A stretch of 64,000 nt of DNA. Source: Chryseobacterium angstadtii (lineage in GTDB: Bacteria > Bacteroidota > Bacteroidia > Flavobacteriales > Weeksellaceae). Shown piece by piece: positions 33,362 through 41,846 of this stretch. The translations under genes were made by a program, and so were the position numbers. Position 1 is the stretch's first letter; the number at the start of each line of letters is the position of its first letter. Under the pieces are notes generated by a model that was not told the origin of the DNA, made no database searches, and saw only the letters and a list, made by a program, of their open reading frames with translations. The stretch lies in assembly GCF_001045465.1 (NCBI RefSeq), contig NZ_LFND01000008.1, forward strand, positions 153,218 through 217,217. The letters are read 5' to 3'.

Positions 33362-34204
33362 TTATTGAATATTGATGCTTCCGCCGCTACTTTCCTGCTT
33401 GGTCACATTTTTAAGTTCTCCTTTTTTAGAAACATCTACACTTCCTCCTGAAGAAGCTTCCGCGTCCACAGAAGAAACCGCACTGATATCAATACTGGCC
33501 CCACTGGAGGCATCTACTTTTAAATGATCTACAATAACGCTCTTAGCAGAAATACTGCTTCCCGATGAAGAGCTGATATCTGCATTTTTACTTTTTCCCG
33601 AAAGATCAAGGCTTGCTGCTGAAGAAGCTTCAATATCAAGGTCTACTGCCCATATTTTCCCGCTGTAGCTACTGCTGCTTCCTGCCGAGATATTGAATTT
33701 ATTGGCTTCAAGATCTCCGGTAAGACTGGCTGCACTGGATAGATCAATATCTACTTTATCCTGGGTAAATTTATCTTTAAAAGTAATGCTGGCTGCAGAA
33801 TTGGCTACAAGCTTTGAAAAATCTTTGGTATAGATCTTTGCTTTCACGTTGTGGGTGTTCATTACTCTGATCCCTTTCTTGTAATGAATGTGCAGCTGTC
33901 CGCTATTATTGTCCACAAGAATTTCATTGATGATATTTTCAGGAGCGGAAATAACAACTTTTTCGACGTCTGCTTTGATAATTTCCGCATCAATAGCCTG
34001 GGAAACTTCAATCTCATCAAAATCGCCGTCGAAGGTTTTTTCTTTTACCGGACCTCTTTCTTTATCAATTACTTTGTCTACCCAACCGCTGCTATTATCA
34101 TTGTTGTTATTGTTATCATTGTCTCTGTTTCTACGGTCATGTCTTTCATTACAAGAAGTCATCAGCAAGAACGCTGAGAATGCAAAAAGAGTTGTTGATT
34201 TCAT
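33362..34204 (-). CDS. Head-GIN-domain (DUF2807) lipoprotein
   Basis: 280 residues. MKSTTLFAFSAFLLMTSC gives a lipobox with Cys18, followed by an Asn/Arg-rich stretch. Residues ~60-275 are a beta-helix-like putative auto-transporter adhesin / head GIN domain (DUF2807): repeated short strands ('KTFDGDFDEIEVSQAIDAEII', 'KLVANSAASITFKDK', 'SSAASLTGDLEANKFNISAGSSSSYSGK') with many Ser/Ala/Asp. Common in Bacteroidota envelopes; role unproven. It converges on kefC with 1 base between stops. Confidence 0.85.
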   Translation of the reverse strand: MKSTTLFAFSAFLLMTSCNERHDRRNRDNDNNNNNDNSSGWVDKVIDKERGPVKEKTFDGDFDEIEVSQAIDAEIIKADVEKVVISAPENIINEILVDNNSGQLHIHYKKGIRVMNTHNVKAKIYTKDFSKLVANSAASITFKDKFTQDKVDIDLSSAASLTGDLEANKFNISAGSSSSYSGKIWAVDLDIEASSAASLDLSGKSKNADISSSSGSSISAKSVIVDHLKVDASSGASIDISAVSSVDAEASSGGSVDVSKKGELKNVTKQESSGGSINIQ

Positions 34205-34263
34205 GTTTACTGCTTTTATAAATTAAGTTTTTAATATCTTTATACTTTAATAACAACTAATTT

Positions 34264-36405
34264 ATGAAAAATATTTCATCGGTATTGTTAATTTCTGCTC
34301 TGGCACTTAACCAATCTTGTACTACAATGAAGAAAACCGATACTCAACAGGAGACTCCTGTTACCGATCCATCCTTATCTTCAAACCCTTTTATGAAGAA
34401 AAGCAAGCTTCAATATGAAGCTCCGGAATTCGATAAAATTAAAAACGAACATTTCAAACCTGCTTTCGATTTCGGACTGAAACAGCATGATGCTGAGATT
34501 CTGAAAATAGCCAATAACCCGGAAGCACCTACTTTTGAAAACACCATAGTAGCTCTGGAAAAAAGCGGAGAAGTTTTAAAAAGAGCTTTAATTGTATTTT
34601 CCAATCTTACCAGTGCGAATACCAACCCTACCCTTCAGGCTTTAGATGAAGAATATGCACCAATTTTTGCTGCTCATTCCGATAAAATGTTTCTGAATGA
34701 AAATTTATATAAAAGAATCAAGTCCATTAAGGAAGACGGTTTAGATTCTGAAGGAAAAAGACTTGTACAGTATTACAAGCAGAATTTTGAAATTGCAGGA
34801 GCGAATCTTTCTGCGGCGGATAAAGAAAAATTAAAGCAGATCAATCAGGAACTGGCTTCTCTTTCCACTCAGTATTCTAATAAATTATTGGAAGCAAGAA
34901 AACAGGGAGGTGTATTTTTCTCCGATGCTAAGGAACTGGATGGCCTTTCTGCCGATGAAATTGAAGCGGCAGCCAGCGATGCGAAAACAGCAGGACAACC
35001 GGGTAAATATCTTCTTGCCCTTCAAAATACAACCCAGCAGCCTCTTCTTCAGAATCTGAAAAACAGGGCAACGAGAGAAAAATTATTCAAAGCATCCTGG
35101 TCCAGAGCTGAAAAAGGCGACGGAAATGATACCCGTGAAACTATTGAAAAACTGGCTAAGCAGAGGCTTAAAAAAGCACAGACTTTAGGTAAAAAAAGCT
35201 TCGCTGAATGGAAACTTCAGGACCAGATGGCTAAAACTCCTGAAGCAGCGACCAAACTTATGAACCAGATTGCTACACCCGCTGTGGAAACGGCAAGACG
35301 TGAAGCAAAAGATATTCAGGACCTGATTGACCAGCAAAAAGGAGGTTTCAAAGTGGAACCGTGGGACTGGAATTTCTACGCTGAGCAGGTGAGAAAAGCA
35401 AAATACGATTTGGATGAAAACCAGATCAAGCCTTATTTTGAAGTGACTACTGTCTTGGAGAAAGGAGTTTTCTATGCCGCTGAAAAGTTCTACGGCCTTA
35501 CATTTAAAAAGAGAACCGATCTTCCGGTTTATCACCCGGATGTAGTAACGTACGAAGTTTTTGACCACGACGGAAAATCTATCGCAATCTATTATCTTGA
35601 TTTCTATACCAGAGATTCTAAAAATGGCGGTGCCTGGATGAGCAACTTCGTAGAGCAGTCTTATCTTCTGGGAACAAAACCAGTGATTGTAAACTGCTAC
35701 AATTATCAGAAACCGGCTCCGGGAAAACCTTCTCTGATCAGCTATGATGATGTTTCTACGATGTTCCATGAGTTTGGACACTCTATCCACGGAATGTTTG
35801 CAAGCCAGAAATACCCATCGCTTTCCGGAACAAGTGTGCCGAGAGACTTTGTGGAATTCCCTTCGCAGATTAATGAACACTGGGCTCTAGATCCTGTGGT
35901 TCTTAAAAATTACGCTATTCATTATGAAACCAAGCAGCCGATTCCTCAGGATTTAGTTGAAAAAATTAAAAAAGCTGCTACCTTCAATCAGGGATATATG
36001 ACGACTGAACTTGTTTCTGCCGCAGCTCTTGATATGGACTGGCATACGGTAACCAATGAAAGCCAGCTTATTCCTGTTTTGGATTTTGAAAAGCAATCAT
36101 TGGCCAGCCACGGATTTACTTTAGCAACAGTACCTCCAAGATATCACACGCCTTATTTTGCTCATATCTGGGGCGGAGGATACTCTGCAGGATATTACGC
36201 TTATTTATGGTCTGAAACCCTTGATAATGATGCCTGGGAATGGATTAAAAATAATGGCGGACTCACCAGAGAAAACGGTGACCGTTTCAGAAAATATATT
36301 CTTTCTGTAGGAAATTCTGTAGATCTTAATCAGGCATTCAGAGATTTCACGGGACATGATCCGGATATCAAGCCTTTATTGAGAAACAGAGGTTTTATAA
36401 AATAA
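34264..36405 (+). CDS. dcp: M3 peptidyl-dipeptidase (Dcp-like) lipoprotein
   Basis: 713 residues. MKNISSVLLISALALNQSC is a lipoprotein signal (Cys19), placing the enzyme in the periplasm or on a membrane. The M3 zinc motif is 'FHEFGHSIHGMF' (HEFGH, first His ~502), with the Glu ligand region downstream ('EFPSQINEHWALDP'). The C-terminal 'YSAGYYAYLWSETLDNDAWEW' is typical of Dcp/oligopeptidase A. Dcp removes C-terminal dipeptides from short peptides, probably feeding on periplasmic peptides. Single gene with its own terminator. Confidence 0.93.
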   Translation: MKNISSVLLISALALNQSCTTMKKTDTQQETPVTDPSLSSNPFMKKSKLQYEAPEFDKIKNEHFKPAFDFGLKQHDAEILKIANNPEAPTFENTIVALEKSGEVLKRALIVFSNLTSANTNPTLQALDEEYAPIFAAHSDKMFLNENLYKRIKSIKEDGLDSEGKRLVQYYKQNFEIAGANLSAADKEKLKQINQELASLSTQYSNKLLEARKQGGVFFSDAKELDGLSADEIEAAASDAKTAGQPGKYLLALQNTTQQPLLQNLKNRATREKLFKASWSRAEKGDGNDTRETIEKLAKQRLKKAQTLGKKSFAEWKLQDQMAKTPEAATKLMNQIATPAVETARREAKDIQDLIDQQKGGFKVEPWDWNFYAEQVRKAKYDLDENQIKPYFEVTTVLEKGVFYAAEKFYGLTFKKRTDLPVYHPDVVTYEVFDHDGKSIAIYYLDFYTRDSKNGGAWMSNFVEQSYLLGTKPVIVNCYNYQKPAPGKPSLISYDDVSTMFHEFGHSIHGMFASQKYPSLSGTSVPRDFVEFPSQINEHWALDPVVLKNYAIHYETKQPIPQDLVEKIKKAATFNQGYMTTELVSAAALDMDWHTVTNESQLIPVLDFEKQSLASHGFTLATVPPRYHTPYFAHIWGGGYSAGYYAYLWSETLDNDAWEWIKNNGGLTRENGDRFRKYILSVGNSVDLNQAFRDFTGHDPDIKPLLRNRGFIK

Positions 36406-36414
36406 TTTGTACAG

Positions 36415-36446
36415 AGAAGCATTCGATTGGATGCTTCTTTTTTTTA
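36415..36446 (+). terminator. Intrinsic terminator of dcp
   Basis: AGAAGCAT / ATGCTTCT stem with an 8-base loop and a T8-9 run. Confidence 0.88.
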
Positions 36447-36452
36447 TAGGTT

Positions 36453-36557
36453 TTGGCTAAAGCCAAGGAAAGTGGTGTTTTGTTTGAATGGGCTAAAGCC
36501 CATTCCTATTGATTAGATGTTTGATGTGTTTTTTTTATGTCACGGGCTAAAGCCCGT
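36453..36557. repeat. Cluster of three GGCTAAAGCC palindromes
   Basis: TTGGCTAAAGCCAA (36453-36466), AATGGGCTAAAGCCCATT (36487-36504) and ACGGGCTAAAGCCCGT (36542-36557). The core GGCTAAAGCC is constant and the flanks vary but stay complementary. No gene is present. Confidence 0.8.
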
Positions 36558-36612
36558 TCCTCTTCCAATCAACTGCAAAATATTACGAATTATTTCTCTA
36601 AAAAACACCAAC

Positions 36613-36639
36613 TATTTTTGACCACATTATCTATTTTTG
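36613..36639 (+). promoter_or_regulatory. Two candidate -7 elements before ychJ
   Basis: TATTTTTG occurs twice (36613-36620 and 36632-36639), 20 bases before the ATG at 36660 for the nearer one. Confidence 0.45.
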
Positions 36640-36659
36640 TGATTCAAAAAAATTGAAAT

Positions 36660-37037
36660 ATGAATTGTCCCTGCTGTTCCGGAAAAGCGTATGAAGAATG
36701 TTGCAAGCCTTACCACACTGGAGAGAAGCATGCTCCTACGGCAGAAGCTTTGATGCGTTCCCGCTTTTCTGCATTTGCTGTTCCGAATGGAAAATACCTG
36801 ATGGAGACCACGTTTCCTTCAAAAAGAAAGTATCACAATATAGATGATCTTCAGGAATGGGGAGAAATTAACGAGTGGACAAAACTGGAAATTATAGATA
36901 AGCCTTCTTTAAGTAAGGTTGAATTTAAGGCTTTTTATACGGATGAAGAAGGCCAAAAGCAAGTCCATCACGAATTATCAAAATTCAAAATGATTCAAAA
37001 CCGTTGGTTTTATGTAAGCGGAGAATTTCTGGAATAA
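36660..37037 (+). CDS. YchJ-family SEC-C zinc-binding protein
   Basis: 125 residues. 'MNCPCCSGKAYEECCKPYHTGEKHAPTAEALMRSRFSAFA' is the SEC-C-type metal-binding N-terminus (CxC...CC) with the YchJ-specific 'TAEALMRSRFSAFA'. The rest forms an NTF2-like/cystatin-like fold ('DLQEWGEINEWTKLEIID', 'FKAFYTDEEGQKQVHHELSKF'), as in UPF0225. Normal length. Function unknown. It shares a downstream hairpin with the convergent SlyD-like gene. Confidence 0.9.
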   Translation: MNCPCCSGKAYEECCKPYHTGEKHAPTAEALMRSRFSAFAVPNGKYLMETTFPSKRKYHNIDDLQEWGEINEWTKLEIIDKPSLSKVEFKAFYTDEEGQKQVHHELSKFKMIQNRWFYVSGEFLE

Positions 37038-37040
37038 AAA

Positions 37041-37062
37041 ATGTCCGGAAAAAACCGGACAT
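37041..37062. terminator. Shared terminator hairpin
   Basis: ATGTCCGG / CCGGACAT around A6, with a T-run on the minus strand (A-run at 37034-37041). Confidence 0.8.
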
Positions 37063-37072
37063 TAATTATAGT

Positions 37073-37573
37073 TTAGTGAGCGTCTGTTCCGTCAATTCCA
37101 TGAGCGTGGCCATGTGACAACTCTTCTTCTGTAGCAGGACGTGTATTTACAATTTCCACCTGGAAATCTAAAACTTTCCCAGCCATTGGATGGTTAAGGT
37201 CAGCGATTACTGCTTCCGGTGTTACCTCTACTACAAATGCCTGGAAATTATTTCCCTGACCATCGGATAAAGGTAAAATAGCTCCTATTGGAGGAACTCC
37301 TGATTCTTTAAACATATCAATAGGCAACTGCGTGATAGAGTTCGGATCCTGTTCTCCGTAAGCTTCTTCCGGCTGAATTACAAAAGCTGCTTTATCTCCA
37401 GCTTTAAGGCCAAGGATATTTTGTTCAAATTTTGGAATCATCATTCCTACACCATATAAAAATGTAAGTGGGTTTTCTGCTGTTGTTTCTTCTACAAGAA
37501 TCTTACTTCCATCTGCTTCGATTGTGTGAAGTATGTAGCTTACTGCTACAACATGGTTGTTTTCAATTGTCAT
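37073..37573 (-). CDS. SlyD-like FKBP peptidyl-prolyl isomerase
   Basis: 166 residues. FKBP core split by an IF (insert-in-flap) domain: 'PLTFLYGVGMMIPKFEQNILGLKAGDKAAFVIQPEEAYGEQDPNSI' then 'GQGNNFQAFVVEVTPEAVIADLNHPMAGKVLDFQVEIV'. 'HPMAGKVLDFQVEI' is the SlyD-type end of the core. The C-terminal tail is His-rich (HGHAHGIDGTDAH), so metal binding is likely, as in SlyD. Cytosolic folding helper. A hairpin lies in the 5' leader. Confidence 0.92.
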   Translation of the reverse strand: MTIENNHVVAVSYILHTIEADGSKILVEETTAENPLTFLYGVGMMIPKFEQNILGLKAGDKAAFVIQPEEAYGEQDPNSITQLPIDMFKESGVPPIGAILPLSDGQGNNFQAFVVEVTPEAVIADLNHPMAGKVLDFQVEIVNTRPATEEELSHGHAHGIDGTDAH

Positions 37574-37587
37574 ATCTTATCTTTTTT

Positions 37588-37606
37588 TCGTGATACTTTT
37601 TCACGA
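37588..37606 (-). promoter_or_regulatory. 5'-leader hairpin of the SlyD-like gene
   Basis: Inverted repeat TCGTGA / TCACGA with a 7-base loop, between the -7 element and the ATG at 37573. It could be a protein site or an RNA hairpin. Confidence 0.4.
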
Positions 37607-37615
37607 TTAACATCA

Positions 37616-37623
37616 CAAATATA
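37616..37623 (-). promoter_or_regulatory. -7 element of the SlyD-like gene
   Basis: Minus strand TATATTTG, 42 bases before the ATG at 37573. Confidence 0.45.
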
Positions 37624-37688
37624 CTATTTTTGAAATGATTGACTATGGAAATTTCATGAAAACAAAAATCTCAGAATAATATCCTTTT

Positions 37689-37940
37689 TTAGTTTTTACC
37701 GTTTTTTTCATCTCTCTTTTTCTGTCTCAGGACAAACAGATAAAGGCTTTCCACTTTGGTTCTGGCCCAGGGTGTTTTTCTGAGAAACTTCAAAGACGAA
37801 CTGATGCTGGGATTATCCGTAAAACATTTAATATTGATCTGTTCGCCAAGCTTCTCAAAGCCCTGATAATATTCTACCAGCTCTTCAAGAATAGCATCGA
37901 GTCTTTTTCCGTGTAACGGATCTTTTGATTTTTCTTCCAT
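37689..37940 (-). CDS. VF530 family (DUF2132) small protein
   Basis: 83 residues, predicted helical and basic. 'DPLHGKRLDAILEELVEYYQGFEKLGEQINIKCFTDNPSISSSLKFLRKTPWARTKVESLYL' matches the VF530/DUF2132 family (conserved 'LHG..L..IL..L...YGW..L....I.CF..NPS..SSLKFLRKTPWAR..VE..Y'). The family's structure has been compared with DNA-binding folds; the actual role is unknown. Single gene. Confidence 0.9.
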   Translation of the reverse strand: MEEKSKDPLHGKRLDAILEELVEYYQGFEKLGEQINIKCFTDNPSISSSLKFLRKTPWARTKVESLYLFVLRQKKRDEKNGKN

Positions 37941-38007
37941 AACGCAGTAAAATTAAAATATTTTATCCGACTTAGCGACTAAAATTGTTTAAACTCGCAA
38001 TCTTTAG

Positions 38008-38015
38008 TATTTTTG
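38008..38015 (+). promoter_or_regulatory. Promoter of the 50-residue gene
   Basis: TATTTTTG with TTG exactly 20 bases upstream (37985-37987), a good match to the Bacteroidota -33/-7 layout. 45 bases before the ATG at 38061. Confidence 0.6.
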
Positions 38016-38060
38016 ATGAGTGTATTTTTCACCTAAAAACTATTCATTCCGAAAATAGAT

Positions 38061-38213
38061 ATGAGCAAAAATAACGAGGAAAACCGTAAAAAACATAAAA
38101 AGAAAATTGATCAGAAAAAACGTAGAATACAAAATGCTGAAATAGAAAGAAAAGCACGTTTGAAACAAATTCGAGAAGATTTTAACGCAAGAGAGGCCAA
38201 TAATAAACTTTAA
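38061..38213 (+). CDS. Small basic coiled-coil protein (50 residues)
   Basis: ATG at 38061 to TAA at 38213. The product begins MSKNNEENRKKHKKKIDQ and ends FNAREANNKL. 19 of 50 residues are Lys or Arg, and the middle (KKRRIQNAEIERKARLKQIRE) is a charged heptad-like helix. No signal peptide. Support for it being real: a good -33/-7 promoter, an intact frame across otherwise stop-rich DNA, and a terminator at 38338. It could bind RNA or ribosomes, judging only from charge. I do not recognise a family. Confidence 0.6.
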   Translation: MSKNNEENRKKHKKKIDQKKRRIQNAEIERKARLKQIREDFNAREANNKL

Positions 38214-38337
38214 TAATCATTACTATTTTAAAATCTTAGATTATATATCCCTGTTTGCTGATTGGTATGAAATATCTTTTGAACTAGGAAAAGGTATAGG
38301 TAAATGGATTTGAACATTGGTAAGCACTAAATAAAAA

Positions 38338-38370
38338 ACCTCCGCCAAAAAATCAGCGGAGGTCTTTTTT
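38338..38370. terminator. Bidirectional terminator
   Basis: ACCTCCGC / GCGGAGGT stem with A6 on the left and T7 on the right; serves the gene at 38370 (minus) and the plus-strand transcript from 38061. Confidence 0.85.
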
Positions 38371-39395
38371 TATAAATTCTGAATCTCAGGTTTTACTTTT
38401 TCACCAAATAATTCAATAGATTTCATCATGACATCGTGATCCGGATCACCCATATCCATATGCCCGATGAATCTCGTGATGCCGAAAATCTCTTTCATGT
38501 AGGCTATTTTATCCGCCACCTCTGCCGGACTTCCGATAAACAAGGCCCCATCTTTGCTTCTTCCTCCGTCATACTGCATTTTTGTGTAAGGAGCCCAGCC
38601 TCTTGAAGCCCCCACTCTGTCTGCCTGAGATTTATATTTATGAAAATATGCTTCTATTACTGACTGATCATCACTTACAAGGGTGTGTGAATGAATGGCA
38701 ATCTGCATTTTGGATACATCATGTCCTCCTTTTTGGTATTCCTGTTTGTAGAATTCTATCAGATTTTTAAACTGTATCGGCATTCCACCTATAATAGCTA
38801 CCACTAAAGGCATTCCTAGTTTTGCAGCACTTAAAACAGATTGCGGAGTTCCTCCTACCGCTCTCCATATTGAAAGCTTTCCATCATTTTTAGCTCTCGG
38901 ATAAACGGTCTGGTTCTGCATCGGTGCGCGAAGTTTTCCTGACCAGGTTACATTTTCTTCTGAGTTGATTTTTAAAAGCAGTTCCAGTTTTTCATCAAAA
39001 AGTTCTTCATAATCATTTAATGAATAGCCATACAGCGGAAATGATTCTATAAAGCTTCCTCTTCCAACGAATATTTCAGCTCTTCCGTCTGAGATCAGAT
39101 CTAAAGTTGAAAAATCTTCATATACTTTCACGGGTTCCGAAGAACTCAGAACCGTAACGCCGCTTGCCAGTTTTATATTTTTGGTGATGCTTGCCGCCGC
39201 TGCCAGTACTATTTCCGGTGATGAAACAGCATAATCCGGACGGTGATGCTCTCCCATCGCAAAAACATCTATTCCTACCTCATCCATCAATTTTACCTGA
39301 TCCAGTATTTCACGGATCTTTACGCCTGCATCTCTATATTTTCCGGTAGCCTGATCAAAAGCCAGGTCACCAAACATTCCTATTCCTAATTCCAT
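38370..39395 (-). CDS. LLM-class flavin-dependent oxidoreductase
   Basis: 341 residues, luciferase-like TIM barrel: 'MELGIGMFGDLAFD', 'VGIDVFAMGEHHRPDYAVSSPEIVLAAAASITKNIKLASGVTVLSSSEPVKVYEDFSTLDLISDGRAEIFVGRGSF' (the GEHH and the S-P-V-x-x-x-x-x-x-LDxxSxGR motifs). 'FIGSPAEVADKIAYMKEIFG' is the typical C-terminal helix. Probably FMN- or F420-like flavin monooxygenase/reductase; substrate unknown. Single gene. Confidence 0.9.
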   Translation of the reverse strand: MELGIGMFGDLAFDQATGKYRDAGVKIREILDQVKLMDEVGIDVFAMGEHHRPDYAVSSPEIVLAAAASITKNIKLASGVTVLSSSEPVKVYEDFSTLDLISDGRAEIFVGRGSFIESFPLYGYSLNDYEELFDEKLELLLKINSEENVTWSGKLRAPMQNQTVYPRAKNDGKLSIWRAVGGTPQSVLSAAKLGMPLVVAIIGGMPIQFKNLIEFYKQEYQKGGHDVSKMQIAIHSHTLVSDDQSVIEAYFHKYKSQADRVGASRGWAPYTKMQYDGGRSKDGALFIGSPAEVADKIAYMKEIFGITRFIGHMDMGDPDHDVMMKSIELFGEKVKPEIQNL

Positions 39396-39416
39396 ATTTT
39401 TTAGATTTTAGATACA

Positions 39417-39424
39417 CAAAATTA
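39417..39424 (-). promoter_or_regulatory. -7 element of the LLM oxidoreductase
   Basis: Minus strand TAATTTTG, 21 bases before the ATG at 39395. Confidence 0.5.
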
Positions 39425-39508
39425 CGGATGAAAAAGCGCAAAAACATTGATGTTTGTTAAGAATGGATTTTGTCTGCATTTGACTTTCTCCCAGCATCGA
39501 CGCACAAT

Positions 39509-39537
39509 AAAAAATCCAGCCTGTCGGCTGGATTTTT
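39509..39537 (-). terminator. Terminator of the S9 peptidase gene
   Basis: AAAATCCAGCC / GGCTGGATTTT with a 4-base loop and flanking A/T runs. Confidence 0.88.
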
Positions 39538-39540
39538 CTA

Positions 39541-41682
39541 TTATTTCTTTAAATATTGATCAAAGTAATCTGTCACTTTCTGCATCAGGTGAACTCTGTC
39601 TTTCCCGATCACATTATGCGGATGTCCCGGATACGCAAAGTAATCCAGCTGAACACCGTTGTCTACCGCAGACTTGATAAATTTAATGGAATGCTGCCAT
39701 ACCACCACATCATCCTGAGCTCCGTGAATCATCAGTAGTTTACCTTTCAGGTTCTGAACTTTATCCAAAAGATTGGCGGCTGCATATCCCTGAGGGTTTT
39801 CCTGCGGCGTATCCATATATCTTTCGCCATACATGATTTCGTACATTTTCCAGTCGATTACCGGACCTCCTGCAACACCCACTTTGAATACATCCGGCTT
39901 GCGAAGCATAAAGCTTGTCGTCATAAATCCACCAAAGCTCCATCCGTGAATTCCCATTCTTTGGGCATCTACGTAAGGAAGGGATTTTAAGTAATCTACC
40001 CCTTTCATCTGATCGTTCATTTCCGTTGTTCCCAGATTTCTGAAAACAGCCTGCTCAAATTTCATTCCGCGGTTGGCAGAACCTCTTCCGTCCATTGTGA
40101 AAATAATGTATCCGTTTTGAGCCATGTATTCGTACCAAAGGTTTCCGGATGCAGGGAATGTATTGGTTATCAGCTGAAGGTGCGGACCGTTGTACAGATA
40201 CACAATAACCGGATATTTTTTGTTCGCATCAAAATCCGTAGGAAGAATAATCTTTCCGTAAAGCGGTGTTCCGTCATCGGCTTTTAATTCTACATTTTTA
40301 ATTTCAGGTCTTTGATAATTTTTCAATGGATTTTCTGCCGTAAGGATATTCGTTGATTTCGCTGTATTGGTATTGATGATATTGGCAGATCTCGGAGTTC
40401 CCGCATTGCTGTAAACATCATACAGATAATTTCCGTCGTTGCTTAAAACACCTGTGTGAACCCCTGCCGCATCGTCTAAACGCTGCATTTTAAAGTTCGC
40501 CCAGTTAATTTTATACAAATGCTTTTCCATAGGAGTTTCTTTCGTAGAAATGAAATAGATCTCCTTTTTCTTTTCGTTAAAACCTAAGATATCCGTTACC
40601 AGCCAATCTCCTTTTGTAATCTGAGCAACCAGTCCTTTTTCAAGACTGTAGTGAAACAGATGGTTATATCCGGTTCTCTGACTCTGCCAGATGAAGTCTG
40701 TATTGGAATTCGGGAAGAACGTAAGCGGATGCTGTGGTTCTACATATTTATCGCTGGTTTCTTCAAATAATGTTTTTATAAAATTTCCTGTAGTGGCATC
40801 GTACTGATTCATTTTTACATGATTCTGTCCGCGGTTCAGAACGCCTACAAAGATATATTTTGAATCTGGGCTCCAGGTTACAGCTGTCAGATACTGATCT
40901 TTTTCCCCTTCAATTTTCAGGAATGTGGTTGACTGATTTTTGATATTGTAAACACCCAAAGTAACTTCATGAGACTTCTGCCCCGCCATCGGATATTTGA
41001 TGTTGTGGTTTACAGCAGGCGTTACAGACCAGTCAATGATCGGATAATCGGCTACCATCGTCTGATCCATTCTGTAGAAAGCTACAGCCTCTGAATTGGG
41101 AGCAGGAAAAATTCCGGTATCAATTCCGAATTCGTTTCTGTGAACCGTTGCGCCTCCGTTGATGATATTTTCATTAGAATCATTGGTTACAGCAACTGTT
41201 TTTCCGTTTTTGTTTACGTATAAATTATTCTTTACGGTAAATGCAAAAGTTTCATTATCGCCAAATACTTTCACATTGGCAGCATCTCCATCTACCGCAG
41301 CGGTGGTCTTCACTTTCCAGTCGTTTCCGGATTTTTCAATCCAGACCATCTTATCATTCGCATTGAAATACCCATTGGAGCCACTGATAAATTTAATCTG
41401 TGGAACCGCTTTCAGTTTAGCATCAGAAAATGATCTGTTCAATTGAGTTAAAGATACCAATGTATCCTGCTTATTGGTTTTAAGATCGGTCATCAGATAA
41501 CCGCCTTTTACAGCCTGAATATAGGATTTCCCGTCCGCAGACCATGAAAATTGGGAAATATTTTTAACGGCAAGATTTGTTCTCAGTCCATTTACTGCCT
41601 CCGCCATTGTAAATTTTTGAGTCTGTGCCCATGCGGAACTGCCCAAAACCAGCATCAATAAAGAAAATCTATGTAATTTCAT
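39541..41682 (-). CDS. S9 family peptidase (dipeptidyl-peptidase IV-like)
   Basis: 713 residues from ATG 41682; a longer frame to 41724 crosses the -7 element and is not used. Signal peptide MKLHRFSLLMLVLGSSAWAQ. Beta-propeller ~40-470 (DPPIV N-terminal type, with 'HRNEFGID...FYRMDQTMVADYPIIDW'), then an alpha/beta hydrolase: 'GIHGWSFGGFMTTS' (nucleophile Ser in GWSFGG), 'LLMIHGAQDDVVVWQ' (Asp) and 'YPGHPHNVIG' (His). Likely periplasmic removal of Xaa-Pro dipeptides from peptides. Confidence 0.93.
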   Translation of the reverse strand: MKLHRFSLLMLVLGSSAWAQTQKFTMAEAVNGLRTNLAVKNISQFSWSADGKSYIQAVKGGYLMTDLKTNKQDTLVSLTQLNRSFSDAKLKAVPQIKFISGSNGYFNANDKMVWIEKSGNDWKVKTTAAVDGDAANVKVFGDNETFAFTVKNNLYVNKNGKTVAVTNDSNENIINGGATVHRNEFGIDTGIFPAPNSEAVAFYRMDQTMVADYPIIDWSVTPAVNHNIKYPMAGQKSHEVTLGVYNIKNQSTTFLKIEGEKDQYLTAVTWSPDSKYIFVGVLNRGQNHVKMNQYDATTGNFIKTLFEETSDKYVEPQHPLTFFPNSNTDFIWQSQRTGYNHLFHYSLEKGLVAQITKGDWLVTDILGFNEKKKEIYFISTKETPMEKHLYKINWANFKMQRLDDAAGVHTGVLSNDGNYLYDVYSNAGTPRSANIINTNTAKSTNILTAENPLKNYQRPEIKNVELKADDGTPLYGKIILPTDFDANKKYPVIVYLYNGPHLQLITNTFPASGNLWYEYMAQNGYIIFTMDGRGSANRGMKFEQAVFRNLGTTEMNDQMKGVDYLKSLPYVDAQRMGIHGWSFGGFMTTSFMLRKPDVFKVGVAGGPVIDWKMYEIMYGERYMDTPQENPQGYAAANLLDKVQNLKGKLLMIHGAQDDVVVWQHSIKFIKSAVDNGVQLDYFAYPGHPHNVIGKDRVHLMQKVTDYFDQYLKK

Positions 41683-41701
41683 TGTATAAAATTGAATCCT
41701 C

Positions 41702-41709
41702 CAAAAATA
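41702..41709 (-). promoter_or_regulatory. -7 element of the S9 peptidase
   Basis: Minus strand TATTTTTG, 19 bases before the ATG at 41682. Confidence 0.5.
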
Positions 41710-41846
41710 AGAAATAAAAACCACCCGTTAATAAATGTTAAAATAAAACATTCATAAAATAGGATTAATGGATGGATAAAAATAAATTCTTAACTTAATA
41801 GTAGTTTTTTTAAAGGGGATTGAGCGTTTTTGACAGACTTATAAAG

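Noticed and set aside
35185..35880. 231-codon frame on the minus strand opposite dcp
   Set aside because: It is a shadow of the conserved M3 peptidase frame; no start signal, low-complexity Phe/Cys-rich translation, no family features.
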